A stretch of 64,000 nt of DNA from Candidatus Flexifilum breve (GTDB lineage: Bacteria > Chloroflexota > Anaerolineae > Aggregatilineales > Phototrophicaceae): NCBI GenBank assembly GCA_016717205.1, contig JADKGC010000005.1, forward strand, positions 496,001 through 560,000, in the 5' to 3' direction. Under the pieces are notes generated by a model. That model was not told the DNA's origin and ran no database searches. It worked only from the letters and a program-made list of their open reading frames with translations. Made by a program: the position numbers and the translations under genes. Each line of letters opens with the position of its first letter. The first letter of the stretch is position 1. This document shows, piece by piece, positions 57,653 through 64,000 of the stretch.

Positions 57653-58990
57653 TCAAGCTGCGCTCAAGGGCAGGCGGACGGCGAAGCGCGTGCCGATCCC
57701 CTCCTGCGAGGTGAAATTGATTTCGCCGCCGTAGAGCGCCACACAGTCTTGGACGATCTTCAGGCCTAAGCCCGTCCCCGTCGCGAGGGGGGCGTTTTCG
57801 CCACGGAAGAATGGCTCGAAGATGCGCGTCTGGTCGGTCAGCTTGATGCCGACGCCCTGATCTTCGACCGTCACCAGCAGCCAGTGATCGACGCGGCTCA
57901 TCTCCAGCCGAATCGGGCTGCCGCCCCGCGAATACTTGACGGCGTTGCTGAGCAGGTTGCCGACAATCGGACGGAGCAAGCGCATATCGACGCACACTTC
58001 GTCGTCGGAAAGCGTGTAGTTCAGCGTGTAGTCGTGATCTGGAGCATTGAACGTTTCGTAGTCGCGCACCAGTTCTTCGCAGAACGCCCGTAGATTGTGC
58101 ATCTGGCGTTCCAGTGGGAAAGTGCCGCCCTGCATGCGCCGCATCAGTGCGACTTCCGAGACGAGGTCGCTCAACCCGTTGACCTGCGACTGAATGCGAT
58201 GCAGCAGTTCCATTCGGCGCTCAGCAGGCAGTCGGTCATTGTAGTTCTCGATCATCTCGCTCGCCGTGTAGATCGCCGCCAGCGGCGTCTTAAATTCATG
58301 CGAGATCGTCGCCATGAGGTGATCTTTGATGTAGCCGAGTTCACGCTCTTTGTCGAGCGCCAACTTCAAGCGCTCCGTTTCGACATCTTGCGCCGATTTC
58401 TCCGCTGCCAGCCGCCGGAAATGCAGCACGGCGACGACCTGCAGCGCAAATGTCAGCATGACAAAGGCCAGCGACCCAGTCGCAATATCGATAAAGGCGA
58501 CATCTGGAGTGACGTAGGCCAGCACGCCAGCGCCAATGGTGAGGAGGAGCAGCAGCAGGCCGCTGTAAGCAAGTGGCACAAACATGCTCGCCAGCATCAG
58601 TGGCAAGATCGCGAAATTAATGTAATTGAGTTCCCACAGTCCGATGTCTGGATAGGCAAAGACCAAAACGGCGGTGAGAAAAGCCCCACTTACAATACCC
58701 GCCATCAACTGAACGTGACCACGCCGCGCGCACTGACTAGCGGCGATGAGCAGCCCGACGACGCCGAGCACCATCATGTCTGCGCTAAACCATTCAGAAT
58801 TCGGCGATAAATAGCTTGGTAGAAACGGGAGAACTGCAAAGATGATAATCAGCATAGCGAGCGCCAGCATCAGCGCTGCAAACAGTCGAATGCTGTAGAC
58901 CTCAGTTGGAGATTTGATGCTAGGATGGGGTTCAGTCACTGACTGAAACACCGTTCGGAGGGACTGAACCCACTGTGATGAAGCTGCCAA
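57653..58990 (-). CDS. Membrane sensor histidine kinase
   Basis: About 445 residues. Six membrane helices (about 33-185) are followed by a coiled linker (LRRLAAEKSAQDVETERLKL region), HisKA with ATISHEFKTPLAAIYTASEM (His231) and HATPase with NLLSNAVKYS, DQGVGIKL and GTGLGLKIV. There is no extracytoplasmic sensor domain of note, so the membrane region itself probably senses. No response regulator is adjacent. The start is uncertain: TTG 58990 is used but lacks a strong ribosome site. The gap upstream (58991-59262) shows no feature. Confidence 0.9.
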   Translation of the reverse strand: MAASSQWVQSLRTVFQSVTEPHPSIKSPTEVYSIRLFAALMLALAMLIIIFAVLPFLPSYLSPNSEWFSADMMVLGVVGLLIAASQCARRGHVQLMAGIVSGAFLTAVLVFAYPDIGLWELNYINFAILPLMLASMFVPLAYSGLLLLLLTIGAGVLAYVTPDVAFIDIATGSLAFVMLTFALQVVAVLHFRRLAAEKSAQDVETERLKLALDKERELGYIKDHLMATISHEFKTPLAAIYTASEMIENYNDRLPAERRMELLHRIQSQVNGLSDLVSEVALMRRMQGGTFPLERQMHNLRAFCEELVRDYETFNAPDHDYTLNYTLSDDEVCVDMRLLRPIVGNLLSNAVKYSRGGSPIRLEMSRVDHWLLVTVEDQGVGIKLTDQTRIFEPFFRGENAPLATGTGLGLKIVQDCVALYGGEINFTSQEGIGTRFAVRLPLSAA

Positions 58991-59262
58991 TCATCCCACT
59001 CACAGATTACGTGCCAATATCACATAAGCAATAGTACACGCAAATCGCTTGGGGAAGTATAAACGAGTCCAGTTTAATTCGACACTCATTATATCTTTGT
59101 CAATGATTGCAAAAGTGGGCAGCGCCACCTAGTCAGCGCATGACAGAGGTGACCAGTTGAGTAGCCACCCCTCCAAATCTCCTGTACGGCAGATTGAACA
59201 TCGAGGCGAGCACTGCGCCTGTCGGCGGGAACCTGTGTTTCGTCAGGACGCGCCGCTGCGCC

Positions 59263-60150
59263 TTAGTCTTCGTCGTCGGTCTCGTTGATTGGAGCTTCGC
59301 GGAAGCCGTGCCCATAGGCGACATGCCCCTGCCCGACCACCATAAACGCCGCCGGATCGACGTGGCGCACGATGCGGCGCAGTTCGTTGACCTGTGAGCG
59401 CGCCATCGTCACGTAGAGCACGGTGCGCGGCTGATTGGTGTACATGCCCGTCCCCGCCCACGAGGTCACGCCGCGCCCCATGCGCGAGGTGATTGCGTCC
59501 GCCAGTTCGCGCGGGTGATCGGTGATGATCACGCTCGTGCGGATGACGCTCGGCCCTTCGAGCACATAGTCAGTGGTGGCCGCCGCCACGTACAGCGTGA
59601 CCATCGCATACAGCGCGCCTTCCCAGCCGAAGACCAGCCCCGCGCCAAGCACCACAAAGCCATCGGTGTACAGTGTGCTGCTGCTCAACGGGGTGCCATA
59701 GCGCTTCTGCAGAATGCGCCCCAGCGTCGAGGTACCGCCGAGCGTGCCGCCCGCCGCCAGCACAATGCCACCGCCGATACCGCCGATGATCCCGCCGAAA
59801 ATGGCGTTCAGCAGACGGTCATGTGACATCATATAGCCGTTAAACCAAGGGGTCATAATATCGATCAGCAGCGAGTAGAGCACGACGGTGAAGATCGTCG
59901 CCGCAACCACTTTCCAGCCGCCGAGGAACCGGAAGGCGATTAACTGGATGGGGATATTGCCAATCAGGATCATCAAACCGATGGGCAGCGCGGGCACGAG
60001 GTGGTTGAGGATGATCGCGATGCCGGAGATACCGCCGGGCGCGATCTGTGCTGGCACTTCGAAGACGATCACCGCGATGGCGGAGATCACCGCGCCAATC
60101 GCCAGACGCAGCAGGCGATACGCAATCGACACGAAGCGGGATGTGGTCAC
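59263..60150 (-). CDS. YitT-family membrane protein
   Basis: The GTG start follows AAGGA. The 295-residue protein has five to six helices (LAIGAVISAIAVIVFEV, GISGIAIILNHLVPALPIGLMILIGNIP and others), then GGIIGGIGGGIVLAAGGTLGGTSTLGRIL as in the YitT membrane domain. A C-terminal DUF2179 domain (IITDHPRELADAITSRMGRGVTSWAG) follows. Function is unknown in general. It is close to (nine bases from) the convergent-in-order nucleotide-effector gene and shares its strand. Confidence 0.9.
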   Translation of the reverse strand: MTTSRFVSIAYRLLRLAIGAVISAIAVIVFEVPAQIAPGGISGIAIILNHLVPALPIGLMILIGNIPIQLIAFRFLGGWKVVAATIFTVVLYSLLIDIMTPWFNGYMMSHDRLLNAIFGGIIGGIGGGIVLAAGGTLGGTSTLGRILQKRYGTPLSSSTLYTDGFVVLGAGLVFGWEGALYAMVTLYVAAATTDYVLEGPSVIRTSVIITDHPRELADAITSRMGRGVTSWAGTGMYTNQPRTVLYVTMARSQVNELRRIVRHVDPAAFMVVGQGHVAYGHGFREAPINETDDED

Positions 60151-60159
60151 AGGGTGTCC

Positions 60160-60942
60160 TTAGGTAGTGTACTTCTTCAGGCGTTTCAGTAACTCGGCTT
60201 TCAGCTTGTTCGAGCCGCTGATACTGTCGGTGTACGGAATCAAGCGTTTGCGCAGAAAGTCAAACGGAACATCTTTCGGCGTTTGGGTGAGGAGGATTAC
60301 GTCTTTGCCTAATACGTCGGCCAGCCCCACTTCATACGCGACATTCGGGTTTTTGGAGGTGAGATCAGCGATCACAACCCGTGCTTTACAAATGCCTTCC
60401 CAAACATCTTCCATGACATCGCTGCCCGTACTTTCATCACCCCGAAGGCAGCGCATCCCGGCATCCTCGACGATTCCTCGAACCGTCTCCCAAACGTCGT
60501 TTGACCACGCTTCGCTGAACGGCATCGCGAGAAAGACGAGATCGCTCTCGACTTCAAACCGCCCTTTCCATACAGGCGTTACCGCTATCACATTTTTAGG
60601 TTGGTTAGCATCATTTGTTTTCGAGGTGCGGCCGCTTCCCTGTGCCTTTGTGAGCAACCCATTCAAGCGAATGTCGTTAATCATCCGGTCAATCGCCGCG
60701 GTGCAGGCTTGCCGATCATTCTCCAGATAATTGGCGCGATTTTCCGGGTACGCTCGTGCGTAATAGAACCGGAATTTAGCAATCTCTTTAGTGTAGGCAT
60801 GATCACTACCGAAAATCAAAGCGACCGTACTGCGAATCTGCAAAACGAGGGCTTCAGCTTCTGGTCGCGCCGCAGGAACTGCAGCTATTCTAGTTTTCAA
60901 TTCTTCTAGCTGGCGAATCGCTTCTCTGGCGGCATCGTCCAC
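60160..60942 (-). CDS. Predicted nucleotide-binding/TIR-like protein, defence-associated type
   Basis: The 260-residue protein starts at GTG 60942 (GGAG seven bases upstream); TTG 60987 is an alternative. The N-terminal helical region (about 1-110) includes FGSDHAYTKEIAKFRFYYARAYP, like domains preceding effector folds. The C-terminus has VFLAMPFSEAWSNDVWETVRG, RGDESTGSDVMEDVWEGI and VVIADLTSKNPNVAYEVGLA, the nucleoside-deoxyribosyltransferase-like/TIR-like fold of many anti-phage effectors. It may cleave or bind NAD-like nucleotides. Lower GC codon use than its neighbours suggests acquisition. No other defence gene adjoins it. Confidence 0.75.
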   Translation of the reverse strand: MDDAAREAIRQLEELKTRIAAVPAARPEAEALVLQIRSTVALIFGSDHAYTKEIAKFRFYYARAYPENRANYLENDRQACTAAIDRMINDIRLNGLLTKAQGSGRTSKTNDANQPKNVIAVTPVWKGRFEVESDLVFLAMPFSEAWSNDVWETVRGIVEDAGMRCLRGDESTGSDVMEDVWEGICKARVVIADLTSKNPNVAYEVGLADVLGKDVILLTQTPKDVPFDFLRKRLIPYTDSISGSNKLKAELLKRLKKYTT

Positions 60943-61044
60943 GTTGGACTCCAAAATCTGTGGTGATAGGGCTATAGTAGATTGCAAACTTAAGAACAGT
61001 ATAGCGTTAGCCTTGTTCTTAGCAAGCTCAAAGGAATCAAGATT

Positions 61045-62199
61045 ATGCGTGAAGTCGTGATTGTGGAGGCAGTGCGGACGCCGTTAGGGCGGCGGAACGG
61101 GTGGCTGCGCGAGACGCATCCAGTGCGGCTGGGGGCAGCGGCGCTGTGCGCGGCGCTGGAACGCGCCCACCTCGATGCGGCACTGGTCGAACATGTGCTC
61201 ATGGGCTGTGTCGGGCAGGTGGGCGAGCAGACGTTCAACCTCGCGCGCAACGTCGTGCTCGACGCCGGCCTGCCCATCGACATCCCCGCGACGACCGTCG
61301 ACTTCCAGTGCGGGTCAAGCCAGCAGGCGGTGCATCTCGCAGCGGGCATGATCGCCAGCGGCCAGATCGACATTGCGGTGGCGGGCGGCGTCGAGAACAT
61401 GAGCCGCGTCCCGATGGGATCCAGCATTGGCGCAGGCGGCAGCCCGTTCACCGACCGCATCATGGCGGATCACAACATGATCCCGCAGGGCATCGCCGCC
61501 GACGAGATCGCTTTCAAGTGGAATATCAGCCGCCAGGAAGTCGACGAGATCGGCTACGAGAGCCACATGAAAGCCGCACAGGCGGCGCAGGCGGGTTACT
61601 TCCAGCGCGAGATTCAGCCCGTCGGGGGGATCGACGAGAAGAAAGTCCCGCTCACGGTGACGCAGGATCAGGGCATTCGCCCCACCGCCAGCCTCGAAAA
61701 AATGGCGATCCTCGACCCCGCCTTTACCCCCAACGGCCTGACGACGGCGGGCAACAGCAGCCAGATCAGCGACGGTGCGGCAGCAATTCTCCTCATGACC
61801 GCCGAGAAAGCCGCCGAACTGGGGCTGAAACCGCGCGCACGCCTCGTGTCGATGGTGACGGTGGGCAGCGACCCACATCTCATGCTGACCGGCCCCGTCC
61901 CCGCGACGCGCAAGGCGCTCGCCAAAGCGGGCATGACGCTCGACCAGATTGATCTGTTCGAAATCAACGAGGCGTTCGCGGCGGTGATCGGCATGTGGAA
62001 GCGTGAGATCGGTGCGGATATGCGCAAGGTCAACGTGCATGGCGGGGCGATTGCGCTCGGTCACCCGCTCGGCGCGAGCGGAGCGCGGCTCATGACCACG
62101 CTGCTCCACGCGCTCGAAACCCATGACAAGCGCTTCGGCTTGCAGACGATGTGCTGCGGCGGCGGCATGGGCACGGGCACCATCATCGAACGACTGTAA
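61045..62199 (+). CDS. Thiolase (acetyl-CoA acyltransferase)
   Basis: The 384-residue enzyme catalyses reversible condensation or cleavage of acyl-CoA. The nucleophile Cys89 lies in VDFQCGSSQQAVHLAAG, the His in NVHGGAIALGHPLGASGARL and the second Cys in MCCGGGMGTGTII, with NEAFAAV before. AAAGGA lies ten bases before the ATG. No other beta-oxidation genes adjoin it, so its role may be acetoacetyl-CoA synthesis or fatty-acid degradation. Confidence 0.95.
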   Translation: MREVVIVEAVRTPLGRRNGWLRETHPVRLGAAALCAALERAHLDAALVEHVLMGCVGQVGEQTFNLARNVVLDAGLPIDIPATTVDFQCGSSQQAVHLAAGMIASGQIDIAVAGGVENMSRVPMGSSIGAGGSPFTDRIMADHNMIPQGIAADEIAFKWNISRQEVDEIGYESHMKAAQAAQAGYFQREIQPVGGIDEKKVPLTVTQDQGIRPTASLEKMAILDPAFTPNGLTTAGNSSQISDGAAAILLMTAEKAAELGLKPRARLVSMVTVGSDPHLMLTGPVPATRKALAKAGMTLDQIDLFEINEAFAAVIGMWKREIGADMRKVNVHGGAIALGHPLGASGARLMTTLLHALETHDKRFGLQTMCCGGGMGTGTIIERL

Positions 62200-62200
62200 G

Positions 62201-62674
62201 TCAGGGGGTGGCGGCACGCCTCTCATAGGCAATCAGCGGCGTGCCGTCATCGTGAACGAATTCGTGCAGTTTCACAAAGCCGAACTTCTCGTAAAAATGC
62301 TGATTGCGCACCGCCCACGCTGGAGTATCGAGCGTCCACATGCTGGCGGGATACGTCTGTTCGAGGAACTGCATGGCCAGCGTGCCGATCCCGCGATTTT
62401 GCGCGGCGGGATCGAGAAAAATCACGTCCAGGTGATAGTGCTCGTTGTCCCGCTTGAACGCCACCAGCCCGCCGACACAGGTTTCCCCATCCATGATTTT
62501 GTAGGTCTCATCCTGCTGAATTTTCTCCAGCATCTCGTCTACGGAGTCATAGCCCGGCGGGCCGCCCAACTCCACACCGGGATACAGCACCGAATCATAG
62601 TGAAACGCCGCGACTTGCACCCGCACGAGGGTTTCCGCATCAGCGGGTAGTGCCCGGATAATTGAAATGCTCAT
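62201..62674 (-). CDS. GNAT-family N-acetyltransferase
   Basis: The 157-residue protein has the GNAT pattern: an N-terminal beta-alpha (IRALPADAETLVRVQVAAF), GGLVAFKRDNEHYHLDVIFLDPAAQNRGIGTLAMQFLE carrying the acetyl-CoA pyrophosphate loop (QNRGIG) and a C-terminal FYEKFGFVKLHEFVHDDGTPL. The substrate is unknown. It ends two bases after the thiolase gene, convergent with it. Confidence 0.9.
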   Translation of the reverse strand: MSISIIRALPADAETLVRVQVAAFHYDSVLYPGVELGGPPGYDSVDEMLEKIQQDETYKIMDGETCVGGLVAFKRDNEHYHLDVIFLDPAAQNRGIGTLAMQFLEQTYPASMWTLDTPAWAVRNQHFYEKFGFVKLHEFVHDDGTPLIAYERRAATP

Positions 62675-62804
62675 GATGCAGCTCTTTGTGTAGGGAAGAT
62701 GTAGCGATCATTATAGGGGCATTCGCGCCGCACGAGTCACATAAGCACAGCCTGTCTCGTCTCCTCTGGTAACAACGTATAACCAAACTAGAGGAGCGAG
62801 GCTC

Positions 62805-63965
62805 ATGTCTCACCAAGTCGTGATCATTGGCGGCGGCTACGCGGGGATTCTGGCAGCGCAGCGCCTCCACGCGGCGCAGGTCACGCTAATCAATAACCGC
62901 AGCACGTTTACCGAACGCATCCGCTTACATCAGGTGGCAGCGGGCGAACGCCGCCCCGAACACGCGATCCCCGGGCTGCTGCGCAAGGGCGTGACGTTTG
63001 TACAGGGGCATGTCAGCGCGCTCGACCTCGACGGGCAGCAGGTGATCTACCGGGACGACGCGGGCGAGCATACGCTGCCCTACGACTCGCTGATCTACGC
63101 GCTGGGGAGCAAGACGGGGAATCTGCCTCAGCAGCCTGTAGGGGCGCACGGCCGTGCGCCCCTACGTTCCACCGAAAAATCGGATGCCGTTTTCACCCTC
63201 GATCCCGCGTCGACGGAACGCCTCGCCGCGCGGCTGCGTGAACTGCCCGCCGGGGCGCACGTCGCCGTGGTCGGCGGCGGCCTGACCGGGATCGAATCCG
63301 CGTCGGAGATCGCCGAGAGCTACCCGCACCTCCACGTGTCGCTGGTCACGCGCGGCGCATTCGGTGAGCGCCTGTCGCGCAAGGGGCGCGCGCATCTCTA
63401 CGCGACCTTCCAGCGGCTGAACGTGCAGATCTGCGATCATCTGGACGTGCAGAGCATCGGCGACCGCGAATTGATCACCGAGCGCGGCGCGATCTCCTAC
63501 GACGCCTGTGTGTGGACGGCGGGTTTCACCGTGCCCATGCTGGCGCGGGAGGCGGGCTTAGCGGTCAATGACTGCGGGCAGATCGTGGTTGATCGCACCC
63601 TGCGCTCACTGTCACATCCGAACGTGTACGCGGCGGGTGACGCGGCGTGGGTCGCGGAGATGCCTATCCCGATCCGCATGGCATGCGCGACGGCACTGCC
63701 CATGGGCGGGCACGTCGCCGACAACCTCAACGCGCTGCTCACGGGCGGACCAGCGAAACCGTTCGAGTTCCGCTACTATTGGCAGTGCATCAGTTTGGGG
63801 CGAAATGACGCGCTGGTACAGATCGCGAGTGGGGACGACATGCCGCGCGAGCGCATCCTCACGGGCAAAGGCGGCGCCGTGTTCAAGGAGATGATCTGCC
63901 GCCTGACGATCAACGTGCTGCGGTTGGAACGCCATGTGCCGGGGTTGTATCGAGTCCCCGCATGA
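62805..63965 (+). CDS. NAD(P)/FAD-dependent oxidoreductase (NDH-2-like) with an in-frame repeat insertion
   Basis: The ATG follows GAGGAG. The 386 residues include FAD-binding VVIIGGGYAGILAAQ (5-19), the NAD site VAVVGGGLTGIESASEIAE and a C-terminal FAD motif NVYAAGDAAWV. This is the two-dinucleotide-domain design of type II NADH dehydrogenases, although no membrane-anchoring C-terminal helix is evident. Residues 112-121 (VGAHGRAPLR) are encoded by a 28-bp palindromic repeat (63138-63165), which sits in a loop before the second Rossmann fold. The following gene overlaps the stop codon. Confidence 0.9.
   Translation: MSHQVVIIGGGYAGILAAQRLHAAQVTLINNRSTFTERIRLHQVAAGERRPEHAIPGLLRKGVTFVQGHVSALDLDGQQVIYRDDAGEHTLPYDSLIYALGSKTGNLPQQPVGAHGRAPLRSTEKSDAVFTLDPASTERLAARLRELPAGAHVAVVGGGLTGIESASEIAESYPHLHVSLVTRGAFGERLSRKGRAHLYATFQRLNVQICDHLDVQSIGDRELITERGAISYDACVWTAGFTVPMLAREAGLAVNDCGQIVVDRTLRSLSHPNVYAAGDAAWVAEMPIPIRMACATALPMGGHVADNLNALLTGGPAKPFEFRYYWQCISLGRNDALVQIASGDDMPRERILTGKGGAVFKEMICRLTINVLRLERHVPGLYRVPA
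63138..63165. repeat. 28-bp perfect palindrome inside a coding region
   Basis: It starts GTAGGGGCGCACGG and mirrors itself exactly. It is a member of the intergenic GTAGGGG...CCCCTAC family found elsewhere in the window, here translated as VGAHGRAPL. Confidence 0.85.
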
Positions 63966-64000
63966 GTGAGATGATCTTGATGGACGAATTTGAAGCGCTG
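63962..64000 (+). CDS. Start of a downstream gene (13 codons in the window)
   Basis: An ATGA overlap joins it to the oxidoreductase gene, so it is co-transcribed and coupled. Only MSEMILMDEFEAL is visible. Such oxidoreductases are sometimes followed by an ECF-type sigma factor, but 13 residues are not enough to name it. Confidence 0.5.
   Translation, partial: MSEMILMDEFEAL

Overview
The window is about 64 kb of GC-rich bacterial chromosome. It carries roughly 60 genes, one tRNA and an unusually dense set of short palindromic repeats. Several features suggest a Chloroflexota bacterium, probably Anaerolineae-like: many substrate-binding proteins with MRK-type signal peptides, zinc-ribbon/FHA proteins, a PknG-like kinase, large AapM/AapQ-type permeases, and intergenic DNA full of GTAGGG...CCCTAC palindromes. 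This assignment is an inference from gene style; there is no rRNA or marker phylogeny here.

Region 1 (1-14.4 kb) starts with the end of a DAHP synthase. Two tandem DUF3592 proteins, a zinc-dependent phospholipase C-like protein and a secreted esterase follow. Next is an alpha-glucoside module: beta-phosphoglucomutase, a LacI-type repressor, a DUF624 membrane protein, two sugar permeases, a sugar-binding protein and a GH65 phosphorylase. Three LacI-like operators lie upstream of the GH65 gene. The logic is import of a disaccharide, phosphorolysis to glucose plus beta-glucose-1-phosphate, and conversion to glucose-6-phosphate. A tRNA-Gly(GCC) follows.

Region 2 (14.4-28.3 kb) holds a PBP2-type transpeptidase, a triple-GAF histidine kinase, a SpoT-like HD protein, a Zn/Cd-type P1B ATPase with a clear promoter and palindromic operator, SurE, a HIT protein, a secreted PPC-repeat protein and a TPR protein. 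Region 3 (28.3-43.6 kb) has an Aap/Bzt-type amino-acid importer divergent from a zinc-ribbon/FHA protein, then RDD, DinB and GyrI-like proteins. An NMT1/THI5-type ABC importer follows; its first permease gene may be affected by a slippage-prone GC run. A RibD-like reductase closes the region.

Region 4 (44.1-53.1 kb) is the most interesting part. A four-TM protein with two extracytoplasmic helical domains and a PotD-like binding protein are divergent from a zinc-ribbon/FHA protein and a PknG-like zinc-ribbon/kinase/TPR protein. A vWA protein, a triple zinc-ribbon protein and a PP2C phosphatase follow. The set parallels the mycobacterial GlnH-GlnX-PknG-GarA nutrient-sensing pathway, but with a polyamine-type binding protein and added phosphatase and vWA partners.

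Region 5 (53.4-64 kb) has a divergent NmrA-like oxidoreductase/HxlR pair, an orphan sugar-binding protein, a DtxR-type regulator with a metallophosphoesterase, a second histidine kinase, a YitT-family protein, a defence-like nucleotide-binding/TIR-like protein, a thiolase, a GNAT and an NDH-2-like oxidoreductase with a palindromic repeat inserted in frame. Throughout, the repeats are REP/MITE-like. One 101-bp element with terminal inverted repeats sits nested inside another repeat, which is direct evidence that these elements move.
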